This document shows, in pieces, positions 26,180-33,391 of a stretch of DNA of 64,000 bases (positions are counted from its first letter, which is position 1; every line of letters starts with the position of its first letter). Both the position numbers and the translations under genes were made by a program. The notes under the pieces were generated by a model, which did no database searches, was not told the DNA's origin, and was given only the letters and a program-made list of their open reading frames with translations. Source of the DNA: Yoonia sp. GPGPB17. Lineage in GTDB: Bacteria; Pseudomonadota; Alphaproteobacteria; Rhodobacterales; Rhodobacteraceae. The stretch is from NCBI RefSeq assembly GCF_037892195.1, contig NZ_JATACI010000002.1:1550001-1614000 (forward strand). The letters run 5' to 3'.

Positions 26180-26845
26180 CTACCTGCCTTTGCGCCCGGC
26201 AATCACGCACAGCGTGCGCCACGCTATCCAAAGGTCAAATCGGAAACTAGCATGCACCAAGTAGTAAAGGTCCGCTGCAACCTTGCGTTTAATCCCTTCT
26301 TTGCCATCGACGTATCCAACTTCGGTTTGCGCATAACCGCTGATACCGGGCATCATCTGTTGTCTCGCGGCATAGCCGGGCACGGACTCCATATAAATGC
26401 GGGCGTGATCATACAAATCCGGACGCGGCCCAATAAGGCTCATCTCGCGGCGCAAGACATTGATAATCTGTGGAAGCTCATCAATGCGTAGTTTTCGCAT
26501 GACGCGACCCATTCTGGAAATGCGGTCCTCCTCCAACGCGTCGTAAGCGCCACGCCCAGAGGCCGTCGCCGGTATCATCGTGCGAAACTTGAATGCCCGA
26601 AAAGGCGCACCACCATGCCCCATACGGCACTGATAGTACATTAGCGGACCGCGATTGAAGAAGGGGTTCAGCACCAGCAGGGCGAGAGCAATACCAACTA
26701 AAACAGGGAGCAAGAACGTCGCAATTGCAACATCAAACATGCGCTTTGAAAAAGGGACCAGCACTGCTTTGGAAGATGCGTCATTGCTTCGTAAACTGGC
26801 CCTTTCGAGCTGGAAGGTGTTTTCGTCAAAATGTAACAAAGCCAA
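26180..26845 (-). CDS. Polyisoprenyl-phosphate sugar-1-phosphate transferase (priming glycosyltransferase, ExoY/WbaP type)
   Basis: A 221-residue protein with one membrane-embedded hairpin (about residues 36-60: MFDVAIATFLLPVLVGIAL) followed by the catalytic domain with YYQCRMGHGGAPFRAFKFRTM, then RKLRIDELPQIINVLRREMSLIGPRPD in pieces and LMPGISG-like MMPGISGYAQ. These are the standard bacterial sugar transferase motifs. It starts repeat-unit synthesis by moving a sugar-1-phosphate to undecaprenyl phosphate. It lies upstream of the spike genes on the same strand and has a perfect inverted repeat 18 bp before its ATG. Confidence 0.9.
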   Translation of the reverse strand: MALLHFDENTFQLERASLRSNDASSKAVLVPFSKRMFDVAIATFLLPVLVGIALALLVLNPFFNRGPLMYYQCRMGHGGAPFRAFKFRTMIPATASGRGAYDALEEDRISRMGRVMRKLRIDELPQIINVLRREMSLIGPRPDLYDHARIYMESVPGYAARQQMMPGISGYAQTEVGYVDGKEGIKRKVAADLYYLVHASFRFDLWIAWRTLCVIAGRKGR

Positions 26846-26863
26846 AAGCGATCCAGAAGCAAC

Positions 26864-26882
26864 GAACCTACCTTAGGTTCGC
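26864..26882. promoter_or_regulatory. Perfect inverted repeat upstream of the priming transferase
   Basis: CGAACCTA-CCT-TAGGTTCG: 8-bp exact arms with a 3-bp spacer, ending 18 bp before the start codon of the minus-strand sugar-transferase gene. Size and symmetry fit a dimeric regulator operator; it has no T-run on the side expected for a terminator. Confidence 0.5.
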
Positions 26883-27418
26883 ATCTGTGGCCCACTCTGA
26901 CGCATATCTATTAATGTCGTATTAATGGCCGCAAAGCGCCGCCATGTCCCCACAGCAGCCAATCGACATTCGGCAAGCCACTCCGCAATGCCGCCGCGCC
27001 GGTGCAATCTGATCCACGCCAATGTGATGAACAGATTGCGAAAACGCCCATGGCTGCTTCAGATTGCTTGCAACGTGGTCCTTATACGGTTTTTGGTTCG
27101 ACCAAACTGGCGTCGCCATCTCCTTTTTCACTCCATCGCTGTCAAAAAGGTGGGCCGCGGGCGGTCGTTGCGCCGTGCAACTTTTTGCCATTGCGATTTA
27201 TGAAGATAACCCCGCCCATAATCGCCCTGGTTTGCCGTAATGCGAAGCGAGCAAAAAAGAGGGAATCGACAGGTCATGACCCTATCAAATGCAACATAGC
27301 TCAAACAGAATGTGTCATTTTTGTATTACATTAATTTATGTCATTTTAAATTGACAATTATCCAAACTTATTCAACCTATCCGTGTGCGATTCTGCACTT
27401 AAATCCAGGAGAAGTTAG
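26883..27418. other. 536-bp intergenic region, AT-rich at its 3' end
   Basis: No convincing gene is seen: the open frames here are short, Arg/His/Cys-rich and without family features. The last 110 bp are AT-rich, carry TGTCATTTT twice (27313 and 27339), and lead into TTGACA (27351-27356) with ACCTAT 18 bp downstream, a plausible promoter for the gene at 27419. AGGAG lies 7 nt before that gene's ATG. The composition change suggests acquired DNA or a nucleoid-protein-controlled promoter. Confidence 0.5.
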
Positions 27419-28180
27419 ATGAACGATGTATTTAGTGTGTTTTTGAGGAAGCTGTTGAGCGATGATGAGACATTAAAAAGGTTTCTTGCCGATCCAGTTA
27501 AAACCGGTGCTGACGCCGGTCTGAGCAAGGCCCAATGGTCGGTTCTTCGCCGTGTCATGGTGGAAGCCAGTACGGCATCCACAAACGGATACTCCGTTGT
27601 ACGACCGTTGTCCGGATATCGTCAGGCCGCAAAGATGCTGTTTAACGTGATGCGCCAACAAAGCATCAGCGCGCTTACATCCCCCTCGGCCTGTGCAGGG
27701 GCGATCTCAATTGCTGTAAGCTGGGGGCCAGATCCAACACATCCAGGGATGTCACCTTTCAACAACATCGCTGTTTGGCAAAGCGCGCCAATGAGCGCCC
27801 CGACTTTGATTTCGGACATTATGGATCAAATTCAAAGCAATCATCAGCTTAGTACATTTTCTTCGCAAGGGCCTGATTTTCAGTTGGTTTTTGCAGATGA
27901 TCATCAATTTGAGCCAAAACGGATTATTGGATCTTTCGATATTCATGGCACAACATATACGGCACCCCCACAAGAGCTTACATCGCATGCACCGTTCTGG
28001 TTCTGGTCGATAAACGGATATCCCAATCCACATGACTCGGGCTCTATTGGAGAAAGCTATGCAACCAAATTGGTTAACCCAGGGGACGTCGTATACTGGG
28101 ATTGCGTCGCGCCTGGGCCGCAATACGGGTTCCCAACCTGCGCACCAACTGATGGCACGCATACGCTAAAACTGGCGTAA
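27419..28180 (+). CDS. Unassigned protein with NHLP/Os1348-leader-like N-terminus and DUF4430-like C-terminal pattern
   Basis: A 253-residue protein behind AGGAG. Residues 1-50 (VFLRKLLSDDETLKRFLADP, then TGADAGLSKAQWSVLRRVM) have the pattern FL..LL.D.E...RFLADP......GL of Os1348/nitrile-hydratase-type leader peptides used by RiPP systems. After a Ser/Tyr-rich linker comes a domain from about residue 95, beginning AISIAVSWGPDPTHPG and containing FWFWSINGYPNPHDSG, ATKLVNPGDVVYWDC, which resembles the W-x-W-x-x-NG ... GD-x-V-x-W pattern of DUF4430/transcobalamin-like folds. No signal peptide is seen. No RiPP-modifying enzyme is adjacent. Codon use is more AT-rich than neighbours, suggesting horizontal origin. 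Function is unknown. Confidence 0.6.
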   Translation: MNDVFSVFLRKLLSDDETLKRFLADPVKTGADAGLSKAQWSVLRRVMVEASTASTNGYSVVRPLSGYRQAAKMLFNVMRQQSISALTSPSACAGAISIAVSWGPDPTHPGMSPFNNIAVWQSAPMSAPTLISDIMDQIQSNHQLSTFSSQGPDFQLVFADDHQFEPKRIIGSFDIHGTTYTAPPQELTSHAPFWFWSINGYPNPHDSGSIGESYATKLVNPGDVVYWDCVAPGPQYGFPTCAPTDGTHTLKLA

Positions 28181-28332
28181 AAAACACGACATAAGAGGAC
28201 CGCCCTGAGCTGATGTTGAGCGATGCATCTCGTGTTTTGCACCCATGCGGTATCACTCGTCTTTGGCGCGGGCGGTTGCTCAGGCTACATCATATCATCA
28301 TTGTAGCTGCCAGTGCCTGCTTTCCGAACTTT

Positions 28333-28366
28333 GGCGCGGCCTTGAGAGTGCGCTCATGGCCGCGCC
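28333..28366. terminator. Strong 9-bp inverted repeat between znuA and the orphan gene
   Basis: GGCGCGGCC pairs exactly with GGCCGCGCC around a 16-nt loop. On the plus strand it is followed by TGATTTT, a weak T-run, so it may end the orphan-gene transcript 150 bp downstream of its stop; it may also limit znuA transcription from the other side. Confidence 0.5.
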
Positions 28367-28377
28367 TGATTTTCGTA

Positions 28378-29546
28378 CTACAGGCACTCAGCCAATGTCG
28401 CTGCCATGTTCCGGATCAGTTGCGGATAAAGCGTTGGGCCAGGTTCCAAATCCACACCAAGCGGATCGATGACGCTTGTCTTCGCCGTCGTTCCGTCAAG
28501 CACTGTCGCGACCAATCCGGGATTGAACTGCGGCTCTGCCAATACGCAGTCGATACCTTCGTCACGCACGCGCTCCTGAATTTCAGCGATCCGCGCCGGG
28601 CTTGGATCAGTCGCATCGCCCAATGAAATCGCGCCGGATGCCGGGAAATCAAAGTCGTTTTCGAAATACTGATACGCATCGTGGAAAACGACAAAGCTTT
28701 GACCGCGAACCGGGGCAAGAACCTCTGTCACCTCGGCAGAAAGGGCAGACATTTCGGCCTGCGCCGCAGCCGCGTTGGCAAAGTAAGTGCTTAAGCATTG
28801 TCGGGATCTGCGGACGATAGTTCAGCAGCGATCAGGTTCAGCCAAGCTGTTGCATTTGTTGGAGACAGCCAAGCATGTGGGTCATGTTCGCCGTGATCGT
28901 GCCCTTCATGGCCATCTGCATGGTCATCATGATCGTCGTGCCCGTGGTCATCATGATCGTCGTGCCCGTGATCATCATGGTCATGATCATCGTGGCCATC
29001 GTGTGCCGCGTCTTCTGCCTTTTCTTCGTGATCATGAGCTTCGTGTTCTTCGTGATCATGAGCTTCGTGTTCTTCGTGATCATGTGCTTCGTGGTCATGG
29101 TCGTCGTGATCATGCTTGCCTTCCGCATGCGCGTCTTCATCGTGATCGTCATGGTCATCACCATGTCCGTCATGATCATGCGCTTCAAAAAGCGCAGTTT
29201 CGCGGAAATCAAGAAGCGTCGTTTCATCCGCCTCTAGCAGCGTCATAACAGCCGCGTCAGCGGCAAGCGTGTCAATTGCACCTTCCATCCAGGGTGCCAG
29301 GTCTTCGCCCATCCAGACGACGATATCGGCCTCTTGCAGGGCTGCTGCCTCGGATGGGCGCAGGCTGTATTCATGCGGCGACGCACCAGGTGGTAGGATA
29401 AGGCTGGGTTCACCAACACCCTCCATGACACGGGCCACCAATGAGTGCACCGGCGCAATATCGACGGCCACATTGGGCACATCAGCCATGGCAGTCCCAC
29501 CCATCAAAGTGGCGACTAAGGAGAGTGAAGCGTGCTTTCTGGACAT
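28378..29546 (-). pseudogene. znuA: Zinc ABC transporter substrate-binding protein ZnuA, frame-broken at GCTTAAGC
   Basis: The first frame, from ATG 29546, has a signal peptide (residues 1-21, ending GGTAMA), PPGASPHEY with zinc ligand His58, an unusually long acidic His-rich loop at about residues 122-221, and HDPHAWLSP with a second ligand. It stops at the TAA of GCTTAAGC (28789-28796). Another frame then supplies YFANAAAAQAEMSALSAEV, SFVVFHDAYQYFE with the third His, and the C-terminal lobe to 28378. GCCGGC gives DPDNAGTYFANA and a 388-residue protein. ZnuA captures periplasmic zinc for ZnuBC. It is divergent from zur, with a Zur box between them. As written the protein would lose its C-terminal lobe. 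Confidence 0.92.
28789..28796. repeat. GCTTAAGC palindrome at a frame break (znuA)
   Basis: It contains the premature TAA after SSADPDNA. Replacing it by GCCGGC rejoins the two lobes of ZnuA. Confidence 0.65.
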
Positions 29547-29558
29547 TGTATCTCTCTT

Positions 29559-29576
29559 GTGATTTTATAACATTAC
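29559..29576. promoter_or_regulatory. Zur box between znuA and zur
   Basis: GTGATTTTATAACATTAC differs at two positions from the perfect palindrome GTAATGTTATAACATTAC, which matches the alphaproteobacterial Zur consensus as I know it. It lies 13 bp before the znuA start codon and 48 bp before zur, so one site could serve both directions. Confidence 0.75.
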
Positions 29577-29589
29577 GGGCTCAATAAAT

Positions 29590-29607
29590 GATATGACATA
29601 ACATGAC
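29590..29607. promoter_or_regulatory. Second, weaker Zur-box-like site
   Basis: GATATGACATAACATGAC matches the same 18-bp palindrome at about 13 positions, with an intact right half (ATAACAT). It lies 16 bp before the preferred zur start and would add to autoregulation. Confidence 0.45.
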
Positions 29608-29623
29608 AAGAGAGGCGCAGCGC

Positions 29624-30121
29624 ATGCCTGGCCAAAAGGTGACACCGCTTGGGTTTGAAGAGCATGATCACAAGGCCTGTGTAGCGCAGACATTGGCAGC
29701 AGCGGAGGACCGTTGCGCCGCCGAAGGGCTGCGGTTGACGCCTGTTCGACGCAAAGTGCTTGAGCTTTTGGCACAAGAACATCGCGCCCTTGGTGCCTAT
29801 GCTATTCTTGACCTTCTGCGCGAGGCAGGTTTTGGCTCGCAGCCCCCTGTGGCCTATCGCGCGCTTGATTTTCTGGCAGAGCACGGGTTCGTACATAAGA
29901 TCGAGCGCTTGAACGCGTTTGTCGCATGCGCCCACCCCAATCAGAACCATTCGCCCGCCTTCATGATCTGCCGTTTGTGTGACGCTGTAGCCGAAGCGCA
30001 TTCAACACCGGCAAAAGGTGCGTTAGGTGATGCCGCGCGGGCCGCCGGCTTTCAGATTGAAAAGACCGTGGTCGAGGCAGAAGGGATTTGCCCCGCCTGT
30101 TTGGATAAGGCCCAAGCATGA
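29624..30121 (+). CDS. zur: Zinc uptake regulator Zur (Fur family)
   Basis: A 165-residue Fur-family repressor. ATG 29624 is preferred because AGAGG lies 8 nt upstream; an earlier ATG at 29603 lacks a ribosome site and overlaps a Zur-like box. The winged helix contains LRLTPVRRKVLELLAQEHR and PVAYRALDFLAEHGFVHKIE; the structural zinc site is formed by CRLCDAVAEAH and CPACLDK, two CxxC pairs. A histidine pair typical of Zur is in CAHPNQNHSPAF. With zinc bound it represses znuA and probably its own operon through the boxes upstream. Its stop overlaps the znuC start (ATGA). Confidence 0.93.
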   Translation: MPGQKVTPLGFEEHDHKACVAQTLAAAEDRCAAEGLRLTPVRRKVLELLAQEHRALGAYAILDLLREAGFGSQPPVAYRALDFLAEHGFVHKIERLNAFVACAHPNQNHSPAFMICRLCDAVAEAHSTPAKGALGDAARAAGFQIEKTVVEAEGICPACLDKAQA

Positions 30122-30855
30122 GCCTTATTGACGTGACGGACCTGCAAGTCGCCTATGGCGCAAATACTGTGTTGCGCAACGTCGCGCTGCATGTTGACCC
30201 CGGTGAGATCGTGACGATCGTTGGCCCCAATGGCTCTGGGAAAACCAGCCTGCTGCGCGCGATCATTGGCGCCACGACGGCGATACGCGGCGAAATCAAC
30301 CTGCGGCCCGGTTTGAAGATCGGCTATGTGCCACAGCGGCTGCATATCGATCCCACCCTTCCCATTACTGTTGCGCGTTTCATGCGCTTGAATAGCAAAG
30401 TGTCTAGAACGGCCTGCCGCCAAGCCCTCGAGACCGCTGGCGTACCTGATCTGCTTCATCGGCAGATGTCGCAGCTTTCGGGTGGTCAGTTTCAGCGCGT
30501 CATGCTTGCACGCGCCCTGATCAACCAGCCCGATGTCCTGCTTTTGGATGAGGCGACGCAGGGCCTTGATCAGCGCGGCTCTGCTGCGTTCTACCAACAG
30601 ATTGAACAGGTGCGCCAGGATACCGGATGTGCCGTCTTGATGATCAGCCACGAATTGCATGTTGTAATGAGCGCGTCCGATCGTGTGATCTGCCTCAATG
30701 GCCATGTCTGTTGCGAAGGCACGCCCGCAGTTGTCGCGTCTGCGCCGGAATACCGCGCACTGTTTGGTACGGGCACTGGCGGCGCATTGGCACTTTACCG
30801 CCATGACCACGATCACAGCCACGACCATAGTCACAGTCACGAGGCCGCTGAATAA
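30118..30855 (+). CDS. znuC: Zinc ABC transporter ATP-binding protein ZnuC
   Basis: A 245-residue ATPase: Walker A at residues 36-44 (GPNGSGKTS), Q-loop region YVPQRLHID, signature LSGGQFQRVMLARAL, Walker B LLLDEATQGLD and the switch His in MISHELHVVM. The last ~17 residues, YRHDHDHSHDHSHSHEAAE, form a His-rich tail that may bind zinc, as seen in several ZnuC proteins. It couples ATP hydrolysis to zinc import through ZnuB at the inner membrane. It overlaps zur upstream and znuB downstream, so all three are cotranscribed. Confidence 0.95.
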   Translation: MSLIDVTDLQVAYGANTVLRNVALHVDPGEIVTIVGPNGSGKTSLLRAIIGATTAIRGEINLRPGLKIGYVPQRLHIDPTLPITVARFMRLNSKVSRTACRQALETAGVPDLLHRQMSQLSGGQFQRVMLARALINQPDVLLLDEATQGLDQRGSAAFYQQIEQVRQDTGCAVLMISHELHVVMSASDRVICLNGHVCCEGTPAVVASAPEYRALFGTGTGGALALYRHDHDHSHDHSHSHEAAE

Positions 30856-31652
30856 TGCTGGATGATTTCATGACCCGTGCAATGCTTGCGGGGGTTGGCG
30901 TTGCTTTTGCTGCAGCCCCACTAGGCTGTTTCGTGGTCTGGCGGCGCATGGCTTACTTCGGGGATGCCACGGCCCATGCGGCAATCCTTGGGATTGCATT
31001 TGCGCTTGCGTTTGAACTGTCGATCTTTGTGGGGGCCACGGCTGTGGCGCTGGTGATGGCACTCACTGTGACTTACTTGTCCGGTCGCGGCTATGCGATG
31101 GACACGCTTTTGGGTGTGCTGGCTCATTCGGCACTGGCCTTCGGACTTGTTGCCGTTTCATTTCTGTCGGGTGTCCGGATTGATCTGATGGCATATCTGT
31201 TTGGTGATATCCTTGCTGTTTCCCGCACGGACCTCGTGGTGATCTGGGGCGGGGCTGCGATGGTCGTTGCATTGATCCTATGGCGATGGTCGGCCCTACT
31301 CACCTCAACGCTGAATGAGGAACTGGCCTATGCAAGCGGGCTGAACCCCAAACGCGAACAGCTCATATTGACGGTCGCGTTGGCCATCACCGTGGCTGTC
31401 GCGATCAAAGTTGTCGGCGTTCTTTTGATCGCGGCCATGTTGATCATCCCAGCAGCGGCGGCGCGCGGGCTTGCCCGAACACCCGAAGCCATGGCCGGGA
31501 TTGCGGCCATCATCGGTGCCATCTCTGCCATTGCAGGTCTGCAGGGGGCCTATGTTTTCGACACCCCGGCGGGGCCCTCCATCGTATGCGTCGCGGCAAT
31601 TCTGTTTACCGGGCTCAACCTCATCGGATGGCGCAACGGCGCGGGTGCATAA
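30855..31652 (+). CDS. znuB: Zinc ABC transporter permease ZnuB
   Basis: A 265-residue permease of the ABC-3 family with about eight hydrophobic segments. It starts MLDDFMTRAMLAGVGVAFAAAPLGCFVVWRRMAYFGDATAHAA in pieces; the GDATAHAAILG region is the coupling segment found in ZnuB/MntB. A later stretch, AVAIKVVGVLLIAAMLIIPAAAARGLA, contains the conserved VGxLL--AM--IPAA element. Its ATG shares one base with the znuC stop. It forms the inner-membrane channel for zinc delivered by ZnuA. Confidence 0.94.
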   Translation: MLDDFMTRAMLAGVGVAFAAAPLGCFVVWRRMAYFGDATAHAAILGIAFALAFELSIFVGATAVALVMALTVTYLSGRGYAMDTLLGVLAHSALAFGLVAVSFLSGVRIDLMAYLFGDILAVSRTDLVVIWGGAAMVVALILWRWSALLTSTLNEELAYASGLNPKREQLILTVALAITVAVAIKVVGVLLIAAMLIIPAAAARGLARTPEAMAGIAAIIGAISAIAGLQGAYVFDTPAGPSIVCVAAILFTGLNLIGWRNGAGA

Positions 31653-31748
31653 AAGGTAAAGGTCTGCGCCCGCCTAGGTCGTCAAGCGGGCTCTGCGCGT
31701 TCCAAAGCGTTCTCTGCCGACTGAAGGGACAACGTTGGCCAAACCCAT

Positions 31749-32261
31749 CTAGCCGTGAAGCGCGAGCCGATAGACATTGTTCAGATAGGCTTTGTCATCA
31801 ATGCAGAAATTGGTTTCACCAACCTGTTCGAAACCCTGCGCAAGATAGAAGGCTATTGCGGGGTCATTCTCGGCGTTTGTCGCAAACCAAACTGATGCGG
31901 CACCCATATCAACGCAATGCTCTATCGCCGCGGACAAAAGGCGTTTGCCGATCCCCTTCCCATGGTGCCTTGGCTGAACATAAAATGTAGAAATTTCTAC
32001 ATCAGAGCAACCACTTACGGGGGCTGGGCTTCCAGATGACACACGAATGAAGCCATCAATGCCTTCTTCATTCTGGGAAACCAGAATGAACTGCGCGGGA
32101 TCATCTATGAGAGTTCTCGTCTTGTGAACCGTGAACTCTTCCAATGCATAATTCGCAAAGAGAGCATTCACGCCCGTTTTGAGGTATGTGCCCACCCATA
32201 CCTCAATAGATATCGCCGCGATGCTCGGTGCGTCCGAAGGTTTTGCCATGCGAAGCGTCAT
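31749..32261 (-). CDS. GNAT-family N-acetyltransferase
   Basis: A 170-residue protein if started at the internal Met (MTLRMAKPSDAPSIAAIS) at 32261; an extension to 32291 is possible. It shows IRVSSGSPAPVSGC followed by EISTFYVQPRHHGKGIGKRLL (acetyl-CoA loop) and VWFATNAENDPAIAFYLAQGFEQVG (motif B). The nearest relatives by pattern are RimI-like and phosphinothricin-type acetyltransferases. It stands alone between the zinc and secretion loci, and the substrate is unknown. Confidence 0.82.
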   Translation of the reverse strand: MTLRMAKPSDAPSIAAISIEVWVGTYLKTGVNALFANYALEEFTVHKTRTLIDDPAQFILVSQNEEGIDGFIRVSSGSPAPVSGCSDVEISTFYVQPRHHGKGIGKRLLSAAIEHCVDMGAASVWFATNAENDPAIAFYLAQGFEQVGETNFCIDDKAYLNNVYRLALHG

Positions 32262-32402
32262 GTAGGACGGATGGCAGCTTTTGTACGGCAACGAAAGGAA
32301 TTTCAGAATGCGGTTTAGGATTTTTGAAGCCCTAGCGGCACCCTGCTCGACGGGCTATTTTCAAGATATCATCGTGCAATTGACTGCTTGGCTGCACCGC
32401 AC

Positions 32403-32864
32403 TTACCGGTCAATGAACAGCTCCTGCGTGGCATCACCATCTTTGCGGACGGTGATTGAGTAAGCGGCAATATCCAGCACATCCCATGCCCCAAGGGTAT
32501 CACCTTCGTTCAATTGATATAGCTGGGCGCTGGTTGAAATCCGCACCAGTGCGACCTTTTCATCTTCGATTCCAAGGATACCCACCAGCGTCAACACGGG
32601 CTCGGGTGCGGCAACGGGTGCCGCGACCTCGGGTGCGGCAACAGGGCGCCGGGTGGCGTCGAAAAGGGGGCGTTCACTGGTCACCGCGATCAGATCGGCC
32701 AAGCGCTCTTGGCTGGCCGCCAAACGGGCGGTGACATCGCGGGCCGGGCTGGACGCGGCCGGTGTTGCGGCGGGTGTTTGCGGCAGCCAGATCCAGATGA
32801 TCAATGCGCAAAACACCGCTGCAACAGCCAGCCCGAGAATCCGATCTTGTGATTTGCTCATCAT
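32403..32864 (-). CDS. Type II secretion protein GspC/PilP-like (HR domain)
   Basis: A 153-residue inner-membrane protein: helix at residues 8-28 (ILGLAVAAVFCALIIWIWLP), an Ala/Pro-rich linker, the SERPLFDATRRPVAAPE motif that marks GspC and PilP proteins, and a beta-rich HR domain (TLVGILGIEDEKVALVRI, LNEGDTLGAWDVLDI). No PDZ domain follows, so it is the short form. It would connect the inner-membrane platform to the secretin GspD. Its start overlaps the GspM-like stop by 4 bp, and it closes the minus-strand gspL-M-C operon. Confidence 0.8.
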   Translation of the reverse strand: MMSKSQDRILGLAVAAVFCALIIWIWLPQTPAATPAASSPARDVTARLAASQERLADLIAVTSERPLFDATRRPVAAPEVAAPVAAPEPVLTLVGILGIEDEKVALVRISTSAQLYQLNEGDTLGAWDVLDIAAYSITVRKDGDATQELFIDR

Positions 32865-33391
32865 CGCTGCGACAACCCATAAAGCTGTATCTGAAACGAA
32901 ACGCGGCGCTGCGCATTTCGCCGACTTTCGCGAGCACGGCGCAGCGAGATCTGATTGATCACGATGATGGGTTCCAGCACCGAAAGGCCATGCAGAAAGG
33001 CCCCAAGCTCTGTTTCAGGTGCGACACCGTTCAGTGTCAGGTTCAATCGGACGAAACCGTCAATCTGATCAATCTGGTCAGCGCGCATCACGTCGATATT
33101 GATCCGATGCGCTTGCGCAAGAGATTGCAGGTTAGATTGCAAAACAGCCTGCGCCAGTTGCGGCGTGTCACCTGTATAAAACGCGGTATCAGGCAGGCCC
33201 ACTGTGCTGGCCGCGCCCAGCGCCTCGGCTCTCGCGATTGTTGCATTGAGATCAGCGATCTGTGCCCTTTGGTTTTGCGCTGCCGCAACCAAACCAAAAC
33301 CCAAAAGCGTCAGCAACGCGATCAGCCCGCACCCGACCCCCAGCACGATCCGCCGCGGCAATGCAGGCTGGACAAAACGAAAACTGCTCAT
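32861..33391 (-). CDS. gspM: Type II secretion protein GspM-like
   Basis: A 176-residue protein with one N-terminal membrane helix (IVLGVGCGLIALLTLLGFGLV, about residues 15-35), then a coiled-coil stretch (QNQRAQIADLNATIARAEAL) and a ferredoxin-like periplasmic domain with FVRLNLTLNGVAPETELGAF and HGLSVLEPIIVINQISL. This is the GspM/PilO layout. It is sandwiched by 4-bp overlaps between the GspL-like and GspC-like genes. It would pair with GspL in the secretion platform. Confidence 0.82.
   Translation of the reverse strand: MSSFRFVQPALPRRIVLGVGCGLIALLTLLGFGLVAAAQNQRAQIADLNATIARAEALGAASTVGLPDTAFYTGDTPQLAQAVLQSNLQSLAQAHRINIDVMRADQIDQIDGFVRLNLTLNGVAPETELGAFLHGLSVLEPIIVINQISLRRARESRRNAQRRVSFQIQLYGLSQR

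Noticed and set aside
26925..27203. Overlapping short frames on both strands in the 26.9-27.4 kb gap
   Set aside because: Arg/His/Cys-rich, no start context, no similarity I could recognise; treated as non-coding.
28875..29237. Plus-strand 120-codon frame with strongly hydrophobic Val/Ile/Met-rich product
   Set aside because: It is the reverse reading of the His/Asp-rich loop of znuA; GAC/CAT repeats read backwards give GTC/ATG. No ribosome site or family features.
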